64,000 bases of DNA. Source: Tychonema sp. LEGE 06208. GTDB lineage: Bacteria; Cyanobacteriota; Cyanobacteriia; Cyanobacteriales; Microcoleaceae. How positions within the stretch are numbered: the stretch's first letter is position 1; the number at the start of each line of letters is the position of its first letter. The DNA lies in contig NZ_JADEWT010000019.1 of the NCBI RefSeq assembly GCF_015207505.1, forward strand, positions 1 to 64,000, read 5' to 3'. The position numbers and the translations under genes were made by a program. Below are positions 36,901 through 44,930 of the stretch, one piece after another. The notes under the pieces are model-generated. The model made no database searches, was not told where the DNA came from, and was given only the letters and a program-made list of their open reading frames with translations.

Positions 36901-37196
36901 TGTTCTTCGGGAGACAAACAAATCAGATTGTATTCCGAGATAGGAATTTCACCAGTGCGGGCGATCGCTTGCAGGGGTAGTGTCATCCCAGGTAAGCAGT
37001 GAAAGCTAGTCCGCAGGATTTCGTGCCGATTCACGACATTTTGCAGCGCACTTTTAAGAATCTCGCGATCGAGATTTCCGGTAATTAAAATTGCACCTCG
37101 AACGCGATAGATTTGTTTAGGATTATTTTGCTGTAATTCCCACAGATGCCGTTGCTGTGGAGAGAGTCTAAACCCTTCGATTGTTTCGTTTTGCAT
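33963..37196 (-). CDS. NRPS: Interface-A(Asp)-T
   Basis: About 1077 residues. The N-terminal condensation-like domain has FSALIADS in place of HHxxxDG, so it is non-catalytic and interface-like. It is clearly the paralogue of the N-terminus of the terminal NRPS (shared RLSPQQ start, GRKYEELE). The A domain has TSGSTGTPKG and code D-L-T-K-I-G-H-V-G (aspartate). The T domain (FFELGGHSLLATQ) ends the protein. I set the start at 37,196 because AAAGGA lies ~9 bases upstream and the homologous protein begins at the same point; a longer frame to 37,262 overlaps the preceding gene. Expected role: load Asp and dock the stand-alone hydroxylase encoded just upstream. Confidence 0.9.
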   Translation of the reverse strand: MQNETIEGFRLSPQQRHLWELQQNNPKQIYRVRGAILITGNLDREILKSALQNVVNRHEILRTSFHCLPGMTLPLQAIARTGEIPISEYNLICLSPEEQEAKIEALFQQLNLLAFDFERGPLWHLSLVTLAQDKHLLLANFSALIADSATLKNFTRELSLSYSACACGEEFSDESMQYADIAEWQNELLESEETAIGKEYWRKLNIEALDLLTLPWEKKNREAEFQPQVERVEIRGDLLNSLEAIAQKHHSDISAFLLTCWQILIGRLTRQPNPIVGVTGNGRKYEELERSLGLLSTYLPLHCDLQDEFSFAQIWQQVELNLKDIHTWQEYFTWEETLESDKSNAFLPICFEYETEPEKYGESGVSFFLDRQDACVEPFKLKLSCLSRGNCLIAEFRYDSALFEAEDVKRLSQHFQAVLESALKNPQIPISQLNILSDRDRHQLLVEFNQTQKDYPTDKCVHQLFEEQAERTPDSIAVVSESEQITYRELNDRANKLAHHLQKLGVEPEAIVGICADRSLETIVGILGILKAGAAYLPIDPATPADRKALMLEDARVQVLLTQQKLVESLPKTHANIVCIDTEIPTLCTTYTPRVSADNLAYVIYTSGSTGTPKGVAIEHRQLLNYLYAIEERLNLPSGASFATVSTFAADLGNTAIFPALCSGGCLHIVSQERATDPEALAQYFRRHSIDCLKIVPSHLAALLTSSVAESILPRRRLILGGEAASWELIEKIRKINPDCLIFNHYGPTEATVGVLTYQVYGEELKGISETVPLGQPLANTQIYLLDSHLQPVPVGVPGELHIGGSSLARGYLNRPELTAEKFIRHPFDAQAHLYKTGDLARYLPDGNIEFIGRIDNQVKIRGFRIELGEIEAALGQHPDIAQAVVVAREDVPGEKRLVAYLVSNQKQAPSSSEIRRFLAPKLPDYMVPWAFVTLKSLPLTPNGKIDWRSLPEPDEMRPELTENFVAPRTNIEEVLAAIWAEVLKLEKVGIYDNFFELGGHSLLATQVISRVRQAFQVDLPLHRLFESATVADFAVAIAQKQVEQTDSEMLARVLADLDQLSEAQIQEILAQQGVSK

Positions 37197-37218
37197 TTCT
37201 AAAGTTCCTTTAATAAGC

Positions 37219-38268
37219 CTAAATATCTTGACAGCTAAACGCTTCTGCCATCCCGACAACAACCCGACGCGAACCAGAAAATGGGGTGCGTCCGTGCGCG
37301 GCTAGCATATTATCTAACAGCAAGACATCTCCTTCTTCCCAAGGGAAAACAATCGTTTCTTGCTGATAGCAGCGACGAATTTCGTCTAATATAAAATCTT
37401 CAATGGGCGAGCCATCGCCGTAATAAGCATTGCGGGGTAAATCTTCCTGCTTAAAAGAAGTTAAAAGCTCTTTGCGAACGACGGGTTCGAGATTGGAAAT
37501 GTGGAAGAGGTGAGCTTGATTAAACCACACCATTTCCTGCGTTTGTGGGTGCCGGGCGACAGCTTGACATATTTGCCGAGTTCTCAAGCGATCGTCACTT
37601 TTCCACTGTAACTCAATTCCAGCTTTTTGGCAATAGTTTTCTACCTCAATTTTGCTATCAGTATTGAAGACATTTTGCCAGGATAAATCTACGCCACCGC
37701 CGTAATTTCGCACATACATAACTTTTTTTTGGGCAAACTTTTCTCTAATCTTTGAATCCAGGCTTTCAAACACTTTGCGGCTGTTAGCGATCGGAGTTTC
37801 TCCTCCTTGTTCGGCTTTTTTAACGCAGAAAAAAGCAATTTTCAGTGGCCAATTGCGAGAATAAGCCATTTCATTGTGCAACGGGATGAATTGCTCGGCA
37901 GGATACTCGGTGGAAGTGTAGATATTTCCGCTCACTTGGCTACGGGGAGTTGAGCGAAAAGAATATTCCAACAAGTCGCCAGCAAGAGTTTGAATAAACT
38001 GCTCGAAACCATTCACACCGCCGACTTCAAAGCCTCGAAAAAGTATTCCTCCATGCTTCCATAACTGCGTTTCAATTGATGAGCGATTGTTCGCAGCCCA
38101 ACCCGCGAGATTTAATTTTTCTACTGTTGGCTGAACAACTAAAGGTAGAAGGTTTTGGGGCTGGAGATAGGCGGTTTTGACTAATTCCTCTGAGGACAGG
38201 CTGACGGCTTTGCGCCTAACTGATCCTAACTTTTGGAAATTGAGATTTTTTGTTTCTGTATTTGTCAT
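37219..38268 (-). CDS. Stand-alone TauD/SyrP-like aspartate beta-hydroxylase
   Basis: 349 residues, a non-heme Fe(II)/2-oxoglutarate oxygenase. Iron ligands: HNE in IPLHNEMAYSRNW and the distal His in AAHGRTPFSGSRR. The 2-oxoglutarate-binding Arg is probably in that last segment. It is closely similar along its length to the TauD domain fused to the Gly-module NRPS (shared GGILFRGF/GAILFRGF, EQGGETPI, YGDGSPIED). Family members hydroxylate carrier-bound Asp at the beta carbon, making the alpha-hydroxycarboxylate iron ligand of many siderophores. It is followed after 22 bases by the interface-A(Asp)-T gene it likely serves. Confidence 0.9.
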   Translation of the reverse strand: MTNTETKNLNFQKLGSVRRKAVSLSSEELVKTAYLQPQNLLPLVVQPTVEKLNLAGWAANNRSSIETQLWKHGGILFRGFEVGGVNGFEQFIQTLAGDLLEYSFRSTPRSQVSGNIYTSTEYPAEQFIPLHNEMAYSRNWPLKIAFFCVKKAEQGGETPIANSRKVFESLDSKIREKFAQKKVMYVRNYGGGVDLSWQNVFNTDSKIEVENYCQKAGIELQWKSDDRLRTRQICQAVARHPQTQEMVWFNQAHLFHISNLEPVVRKELLTSFKQEDLPRNAYYGDGSPIEDFILDEIRRCYQQETIVFPWEEGDVLLLDNMLAAHGRTPFSGSRRVVVGMAEAFSCQDI

Positions 38269-38332
38269 GATTTTGGCAAATTGGGTGAAAAATTTATCCC
38301 TTTTTTTCGAGAAAACATGAGAGATTGAGCCA

Positions 38333-39883
38333 TCAATTCACACTTTTCATAACTTGGCGTTTAGCCATTTTTAATTTGTGAATCCCCGAACTATGAATTT
38401 GTTTTTCCTGCTCGATTTGGTGCTGCCTTTCGACTTCGGCAAGAATTTTAGCCAAGTCGTCCATCTTGATATCTGGCTGGATGACTACCTGGTTGAGGAG
38501 GGTTTGGAAACCTCTCACCATTCGGGCAATAGTCGCAGCCTCAAATAAGTCGGTTTTGTACTCAAATAAGCCTTGAATTCCTTCTGAAACCTCCCAGAGA
38601 GTGAGGCTTAAGTCGTGTCTCGACATACCGACATCGAATTCCAGAATGCTCAAGGTCAAATCGCCTAATTTCAGGGGGGGTATGGGTGCATTCTGGAGAA
38701 CAAACCACACTTGAAATAGCGGGTTATAGCTGAGATTTCGCTCCGGCTGTAATTCCTCCACGAGCTTTTCAAAAGGAACATCGGGGTGAGCGTAAGCTGC
38801 TAACGCTACCTCCCGTGTTCGACGGAGTAGTTCGCGGAAAGTTGGATTCCCTGCCGTGTCAACTCGTAGCACTAAAGTATTGACAAAAAAACCAATTAAT
38901 TCCTCTAATTCAAGGAGGTTGCGGTTGGCAATGGGAGAGCCAATAGCGAGATTTTCCTGCTTTATTTGGCAAGATAGCAAGGATTGAAATGCTGCCAACA
39001 ACGTCATAAATAGGGTGACATCTTGTTTCTGGGTGAGGGTTTTTAGCCTTTCAGTTAAAGAAGCAGAAATCACAAAAGATTGCTGCGACCCTCGGAAACT
39101 TGGCACGGGAGAGCGCTGCTTATCTGTTGACAGCACAGCTAAAGTGCCACCCAATTGCTGTTTCCAATAAGCCAGTTGTTTTTCTAATTTTTCTCCCTGG
39201 AAATGCTGCCGCTGCCAACTGGCGAAGTCGGCATACTGTACGGGAAGTTCATGCAGCCCAGAGGGTTTGTCAGTGGAAAAAGCTTCATAAAGTGCGGCCA
39301 CTTCTCGCACCAACACCCCCATAGACCAACCATCAGAAATAATGTGGTGTATCGTCAGCAGCAACACATATTCTGCCGCACCAAGTTGCAGGAGAGTGGC
39401 CCGCAGTAAGGGCGATCGCGTTAAATCAAAGGGGCGTTGGGCTTCTTCAAGAGTACGCTGCTCAATTTCAGCTTGCTGCTGAGTTTCTGGTAAATGTTGC
39501 AAGTTTACCACCGACAAAGCGAAATTTAAGGAAGAAGAAATCTGTTGGACAGGTTGCTCGTCTACTTCTGCAAAAGCAGTCCGTAAAACTTCGTGACGCC
39601 GGACAATTTCATTGAGTGTTTGTTGCAGTGCTGACAAATTCAATTGCCCTTGCAAACGCACAGCAGCAGGAAGGTTGTAGGCAGGGTTTTCGGGAGACAA
39701 TCGATCGAGAAACCACAGCCGTTGTTGGGCAAAAGAAAGGGGAGCAGAATCTTGCTGCGATCGCCTGGGAATACGCTTAGATTGCTCGGCTTGTACTGCC
39801 TCTTTGCCCAATGCTTTGAGGAGGAGCGCTCGCTTCTGGGGCGAAAGGTTTTTCAGTCGTTCTGAACGATTAGTAGACATCAT
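38333..39883 (-). CDS. Stand-alone NRPS condensation domain
   Basis: 516 residues: a docking-like N-terminal helix (SPQKRALLLKALGKE) then a single C domain (~50-475) with an intact HHIISDGWS. The C-terminal tail (~475-516; VERQHQIEQEKQIHSSGIH) is charged and corresponds to the linker that joins C2 to TauD in the neighbouring fused NRPS. It should make the beta-Ala to Asp bond, acting between the beta-Ala module and the interface-A(Asp)-T protein. Its start overlaps the decarboxylase gene by 14 bases, implying translational coupling. The 64-base gap to the hydroxylase gene looks non-coding, so this is a real split. Confidence 0.88.
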   Translation of the reverse strand: MMSTNRSERLKNLSPQKRALLLKALGKEAVQAEQSKRIPRRSQQDSAPLSFAQQRLWFLDRLSPENPAYNLPAAVRLQGQLNLSALQQTLNEIVRRHEVLRTAFAEVDEQPVQQISSSLNFALSVVNLQHLPETQQQAEIEQRTLEEAQRPFDLTRSPLLRATLLQLGAAEYVLLLTIHHIISDGWSMGVLVREVAALYEAFSTDKPSGLHELPVQYADFASWQRQHFQGEKLEKQLAYWKQQLGGTLAVLSTDKQRSPVPSFRGSQQSFVISASLTERLKTLTQKQDVTLFMTLLAAFQSLLSCQIKQENLAIGSPIANRNLLELEELIGFFVNTLVLRVDTAGNPTFRELLRRTREVALAAYAHPDVPFEKLVEELQPERNLSYNPLFQVWFVLQNAPIPPLKLGDLTLSILEFDVGMSRHDLSLTLWEVSEGIQGLFEYKTDLFEAATIARMVRGFQTLLNQVVIQPDIKMDDLAKILAEVERQHQIEQEKQIHSSGIHKLKMAKRQVMKSVN

Positions 39884-41558
39884 AATTCACCTCCTCGTAG
39901 TTGTCGCTGTTTGCGATCGTTAAGGAAAGCTTTGCTGCTATTTTGAGCTGGTCGTTTAAAACAAAGTTGATATCTGCTTCAGTGGTGAGGGGGTTGGCAA
40001 GGACGACTCGAAAAGCAACAATGGGAATGGTTTTGCCATAACAGGTGTTTTGCAGGGTTGTTCGCGATACGAAGGTGTAACCGGCTCGCCGCTGGGCCTC
40101 CTGAAGGCGCTCGTTAAATTGATTAATGAAGTGGTTGTCTGCTTCGGTTAGTTGTTTTTTGGCTGCTTTTTCCCTGAAGATTTCTGGAATGTAGCGGTAT
40201 AAAAGAATATTAATTTCTGGTTCAAGCAGCAATTCAAAGGCTGGATTTTCCCTAATTAAATTGGCCAAGTGCTGCGTTTTATGGATGCCTCCATCTATCA
40301 AAAACTCATAGCCTTGATGGCCGATGATATTCAACGCTGCTTGTAAGAACAAACTCGCACCCGATCGAGAGCCTTCGAGAGATCGCTTGCCTAGATCGAT
40401 GGAGTCTTTTCGCACCGTGTAGGGCGCGTGTTTTTCAATAACTTTGGCGGTTTGGGGATTGCGGAATAAAACCATGCCGATTCCCATTGGCAAATACATT
40501 TGTTTGTGTCCATCTATGGTGACGGAATCTGCTAGTTGAATGCCTGCTAATTTGTGCCGATGACGTTGGGAAAAAAGCACGGGGCCGCCCCACGCGGCAT
40601 CGACGTGAAAGTGAGCGTTTGCGGATTGCGCGATCGCCGCTATTTCTGGCAGCGGATCGATACTTCCCGAATCGGTGCTGCCTGCAATACCGATAATTGC
40701 CAGAATGTGCAGGTTGCGATCGCGACATTCGGCTACAGTTTGACGCAGCGCTGCCAAATCCATGCGGTGATTGGAATCGGTTGGAACTTTTATGAGACTG
40801 CGATCGCCAATGCCTAATAAACCGGCAGCCTTTTCAAAAGAATAGTGCATCAAACTGGAGCCGATTATCACCATTCCCTTGTTACCGTAAAACTCTAAAG
40901 CTGCGTACAAGCCTTCTTTTTCAATGCCACCAAAGTCATTTTTTGGGCCTAAAGAAGCGTTGCGAGCGCACCACAAAGCGGTGATATTAGCTAGGGTGCC
41001 GCCCGTTGTCATGATACCGAGCGTGCTGTCACTTTTTTGAATGTGCTGGTTATAAAAATCCTCAGAAAAATCGTAAATTAATCGGTGCATCATTGCCAAA
41101 GTCTGGCGCTCGCAGGGGCTTAAAACTTTGGCAGTTTCCATCTTGACTAAATTTTGATTCATCGCGGTTAACAGCTTCGCGATCGGGCGCACAAAATAGG
41201 GAAGTGCGCTCGTCATGTGACCGATATATCGGGGGGAAGAGGTGTGGATGGAATGAGCAACAAGGGTTTGGGTCAAATCATCGATATAATTCCCAACATC
41301 TGTAGGAAGGGCGGGAATTTTGTTTTCCTTAAACTGCTGAATAATTAACTCTAAGTCAATATCTGTACTAGCGGTTTTTGCGTACAAAAAGTCTTGAACT
41401 AAGGCAGAAATTCGCTCCTCCATTGCTTCTTCTGCCAAAAATGACTTTTCTGAGGCACTGAATAGCTCCATTAACTTTTCTTCAAGTGGGGTAACAGAGG
41501 CTTTTAATTGCTCCATTATATCTTGAGAATTTTGGGGTTTTACTGTTTGTTGAATCAT
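39870..41558 (-). CDS. PLP-dependent aspartate 1-decarboxylase, PanP-like (beta-alanine supply)
   Basis: 562 residues of the glutamate-decarboxylase fold. Motifs: HTSSPRYIGHMTSALPYFV and NQNLVKMETAK, which I recall as typical of the PanP-type aspartate decarboxylases of marine gammaproteobacteria; GIMTTGGTLANITALW; DAAWGGP; and the PLP lysine in IDGHKQMYLP. PanP makes beta-alanine from L-aspartate. The gene immediately upstream (98 bases away) encodes an A domain with the beta-alanine code, which supports this substrate. 2,4-diaminobutyrate decarboxylation is the main alternative, since that enzyme belongs to the same fold family. Confidence 0.85.
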   Translation of the reverse strand: MIQQTVKPQNSQDIMEQLKASVTPLEEKLMELFSASEKSFLAEEAMEERISALVQDFLYAKTASTDIDLELIIQQFKENKIPALPTDVGNYIDDLTQTLVAHSIHTSSPRYIGHMTSALPYFVRPIAKLLTAMNQNLVKMETAKVLSPCERQTLAMMHRLIYDFSEDFYNQHIQKSDSTLGIMTTGGTLANITALWCARNASLGPKNDFGGIEKEGLYAALEFYGNKGMVIIGSSLMHYSFEKAAGLLGIGDRSLIKVPTDSNHRMDLAALRQTVAECRDRNLHILAIIGIAGSTDSGSIDPLPEIAAIAQSANAHFHVDAAWGGPVLFSQRHRHKLAGIQLADSVTIDGHKQMYLPMGIGMVLFRNPQTAKVIEKHAPYTVRKDSIDLGKRSLEGSRSGASLFLQAALNIIGHQGYEFLIDGGIHKTQHLANLIRENPAFELLLEPEINILLYRYIPEIFREKAAKKQLTEADNHFINQFNERLQEAQRRAGYTFVSRTTLQNTCYGKTIPIVAFRVVLANPLTTEADINFVLNDQLKIAAKLSLTIANSDNYEEVNYDVY

Positions 41559-41656
41559 CCCGAATTACTCCTGTTAAATTGCCTTTTTTCATCTCCTTTT
41601 CCCCACCGAAGCCTTAAGGGAAAAAGAGCTCTTTGTGTTTTTTTGCCACCCGATAT

Positions 41657-44600
41657 TTACTCAGTCAGCATCACAGTTTGTGCTGACTCTCCCTCACTCT
41701 TTTCTAAAAAATCGAGCAATTTATCTATCTGGTTAGCATCGGCCTTTGCCAGAATTTCTTCCTCGATTAGTTCAGCTAAATTCTGAATGGTGGGAGCGGC
41801 AAAAAAATCGCACATCGCTAACTCTACCCCAAAGCACGATCGCACTCGCGAGATTAACTGTGTTGCCATCAGAGAGTGACCGCCTAAGTCAAAAAAGTTT
41901 TGGTTAGTCCCTACTTTTTCTAGCCCTAAAAGAGCAGTCCAAATCTCAGCAATTTCTTTCTCTGTGGGCGTTTGTGGCTCAGTGAAGGCTGTTTCATCAC
42001 AAACGTAATCGCACTTTTGAGATAAGGCGAGGCGGTCAATTTTTCCGTTGGGTGTTAGTGGCAACGCATCTAATAGCACAAAAGCGGAAGGCACCATGTA
42101 ATCGGGCAGTTTGTGCTTCAAAAATGAACGCAGTTCGGAAACAAGTTCTGGGTGCTGATTTCTGAACTCTGAGTTAGGAACTAGGTAAGCGACTAAGCGT
42201 TGACTGCCCGGTGTATTTTCCTGAAGCAAAACAGCAGCGGTGGACACAGAAGAATGTTGAGAAAGTGCTGCCTCTATTTCTCCGAGTTCGATGCGGAAAC
42301 CGCGAATTTTTACTTGGGAATCGCCACGGCCCAGAAATTCTATATTACCATTCGGCAGGTAACAACCGATATCCCCTGTTTTGAACAAAACTTTTTGATG
42401 AGAATTGCCGAGAAAATTTAATTTTTCTTGCCCAAACGGATTAGAAATGAATTTCTCCGAGGTTAATTCGGGGCGGTTTAAGTAGCCCTGGGCTAATCCA
42501 TCGCCGCCGACGTAAATCTCGCCGGGAATTCCTATGGGAACGGGTTGCAAATTGCGATCGAGCAGGTAAATTTGCGTGTTGGCGATCGGGCGACCGATTG
42601 GAACTTTCTCGACACAGTGAGTTGCATCGTACCACGTCACGTCCGCAGCTACTTCAGAAGAGCCATAAAGATTGATTAATACCCGCTGGGGCATCTGCTC
42701 TCGAAATTGCTGGCCTAGTTCCAGCGGCAGAGTTTCTCCGCTGCAAATCCAATATTTTAATTGAGGCAAACGCCTGTCTAAATCAGGGAAGGAATCTAAG
42801 ATAGCGCGCAACAAAGAAGGAACTAGCACCAGTCTGGTTACATTTTGCTTTGATAAGGTTTGAAGGAATTGGTTAATATCTTTGACGGCTCGATCGCGAA
42901 TAATGACAGTGGGCAACCCATGCAGCAAAGGAGCAAAGATTTCCCAAACCGAATCGACAAAATTTAAGGACGTTTTTTGACAGCAAATATCTGCTTCGAT
43001 AAAAGGGTAGGGGTTCCAAAAACAGCGATTGACTGTGCCTCGGTGGGTGCCGAGTACGCCTTTGGGAGTACCTGTCGAGCCGGAAGTGTAGAGGACGTAA
43101 GCGAGGTTTTCGGCTGGCACTTTAACAGCGGGGTTGCGATCGCTCTCGCGGGAAATTTCCTGCCATTCGGCGTCGATACAGACGACTTTAGCGCTGTGTT
43201 CGGGGAGGGTTTCTAGGAGGTTTTTTTGAGTCAAAAGCACCGGAACTTTTGCGTCGGCCAGCATGAAGGATCGGCGTTCTTGGGGATAAGCAGGATCGAG
43301 AGGAACGTAAGCGGCACCGACTTTTAAAATGCCCAAAATTGCCACCAGCATCGACAGCGATCGCTCTAAACAAATTCCCACCAAAACTTCGGGTTTTACA
43401 CCTAGAGATTGCAGGTAATGCGCGATTTGGTTGGCTTTGGCATTCAATTCGCGGTAAGTCAATTGTTCATTTTCGCAAATTGCAGCCACTGCATCTGGGG
43501 TTCGCTCTGTTTGTGCTGCAAATAATTCGTGAATTGAGGCATTTTTGGGGTAATCCGCTTGAGTGTCATTCCACTTAACAAGTAATTGTTGTTGTTCGGT
43601 AGCGCTCAATAAGGATAAATTGGATAGTTTTTGGTGAGGATTGGCAGCCATTCCTTCCAGTAAAGTTTGCAGGTGTCCGAGCATCCGCGCTATCGCACTG
43701 TCCTCAAAGCAGCTACGATCGAAAATAATTTTCAGCGTCAATGCCGCACCGGGCATCGCCATCACCGTTAGAGGATAATTCGTTGTTTCCAAGGAGCGAA
43801 TATTCTCTACTTTTAAGTTTTCAATCTTCTCCTGCAAAGAAGCATCCGAGGGATAATTCTCAAAAACGACGAAACTCTCAAATAAAGGTAAACTCCGAGG
43901 AACTTCGCTCCACCCCTGCACCTCAATGAGGGGGCTGTACTCATACTGCCGCGCCTCAACTTGTTGCGATTGGAGTTGTTTTAAGCAGGATAAAATAACA
44001 TCCTGTGGGTCAATTTTTACGCGCACTGGCAGAGGATTTACGAACAGCCCCACTACCGATTCCGCACCCATTAAATCTGGCGGTCGCCCGGAGACAACCG
44101 TACCAAAAACCACATCTTCCTCGCCGCTGTATCGGCTCAAAAGTAGCGCCCAAGCTGCCTGTACGAGGGTATTTAATGTTAGCTGATGCTGCCGCGCGGC
44201 AGATTGCAGTGCGGCGGTGGCTGTTGCAGAAAATATCACCTGCTGTTCGCCACTACTTTCTAAACGGTTTCGCGCGACAATATTGCCCCGGGCGATCGCA
44301 GTTGGAGCTGCAAAACCTTTGAGAGTTTGCCGCCAAAATGACTTAGCCGCAGATAAATCTTGCTGGTGCAGCCACGCGATGTAATCCCGATAAGGGCGAG
44401 GGCGTTTGAGGTGCAATTCCTCGCCCTGGCAAAACGCTTGATAAAATGCAAAAACTTCCTCAAGCACGATCGCCAGCGACCACCCATCTAAAACTAAGTG
44501 GTGGTGGCTCAAAATAAACTGAAAAGTATCTGTTTCTAACTGCGCCAGTGCAATGCGAATTAAGGGAGCTGATGTCAAGTCAAAGCCCTGAGCGCGATCG

Positions 44601-44929
44601 GCTTTTAGGAACGTTTCTAGCTGCTCTTGTTGTTCGGAGACCGAGAGCGATCGCCAGTCCATCTGCTGCCAAGATAATGCAGCCTGCTTACGCACTGCTT
44701 GCACGGGTTCTTTCAAATTTTCCCACACGAAACAAGTCCGCAAAATGGGATGTCGCTCTACAACTTTTTGCCAACTATTTCTAAACGCAGAAACATTGAG
44801 ATCGCCGCGCAAGACGCATAGCAGTTGCCCGAAATATACGCCTGATTCTGGCTGGTAAAGCGAATGAAAGAGAATGCCCTGCTGCGCTGGGGAGAGGGGA
44901 TAAAAATCTTCGATATTGCCATTGATCAT
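41657..44929 (-). CDS. NRPS: C-A(beta-Ala)-T
   Basis: 1090 residues. The C domain (~1-440) begins FYPLSPAQQGILFHSLY and has HHLVLDG (~145). This subtype often follows an epimerase module and accepts a D-configured donor, fitting the E domain in the previous protein. The A domain (~460-970; TSGSTGTPKG ~616) has V235-D236 instead of the usual D235 (FVDSVWE) and the full code V-D-W-V-I-S-L-A-D, the known beta-alanine signature. Loss of Asp235 is expected for a substrate without an alpha-amino group. T domain FFDLGGHSLMATQ (~1016). Starts 1 base after the upstream NRPS stop. Confidence 0.9.
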   Translation of the reverse strand: MINGNIEDFYPLSPAQQGILFHSLYQPESGVYFGQLLCVLRGDLNVSAFRNSWQKVVERHPILRTCFVWENLKEPVQAVRKQAALSWQQMDWRSLSVSEQQEQLETFLKADRAQGFDLTSAPLIRIALAQLETDTFQFILSHHHLVLDGWSLAIVLEEVFAFYQAFCQGEELHLKRPRPYRDYIAWLHQQDLSAAKSFWRQTLKGFAAPTAIARGNIVARNRLESSGEQQVIFSATATAALQSAARQHQLTLNTLVQAAWALLLSRYSGEEDVVFGTVVSGRPPDLMGAESVVGLFVNPLPVRVKIDPQDVILSCLKQLQSQQVEARQYEYSPLIEVQGWSEVPRSLPLFESFVVFENYPSDASLQEKIENLKVENIRSLETTNYPLTVMAMPGAALTLKIIFDRSCFEDSAIARMLGHLQTLLEGMAANPHQKLSNLSLLSATEQQQLLVKWNDTQADYPKNASIHELFAAQTERTPDAVAAICENEQLTYRELNAKANQIAHYLQSLGVKPEVLVGICLERSLSMLVAILGILKVGAAYVPLDPAYPQERRSFMLADAKVPVLLTQKNLLETLPEHSAKVVCIDAEWQEISRESDRNPAVKVPAENLAYVLYTSGSTGTPKGVLGTHRGTVNRCFWNPYPFIEADICCQKTSLNFVDSVWEIFAPLLHGLPTVIIRDRAVKDINQFLQTLSKQNVTRLVLVPSLLRAILDSFPDLDRRLPQLKYWICSGETLPLELGQQFREQMPQRVLINLYGSSEVAADVTWYDATHCVEKVPIGRPIANTQIYLLDRNLQPVPIGIPGEIYVGGDGLAQGYLNRPELTSEKFISNPFGQEKLNFLGNSHQKVLFKTGDIGCYLPNGNIEFLGRGDSQVKIRGFRIELGEIEAALSQHSSVSTAAVLLQENTPGSQRLVAYLVPNSEFRNQHPELVSELRSFLKHKLPDYMVPSAFVLLDALPLTPNGKIDRLALSQKCDYVCDETAFTEPQTPTEKEIAEIWTALLGLEKVGTNQNFFDLGGHSLMATQLISRVRSCFGVELAMCDFFAAPTIQNLAELIEEEILAKADANQIDKLLDFLEKSEGESAQTVMLTE

Positions 44930-44930
44930 A

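Noticed and set aside
38269-38332. Frameshift artefact splitting a C-TauD fusion
   Set aside because: The 64 bases between the genes are AT-rich, contain no continuation of the conserved linker, and both genes have sensible ends.
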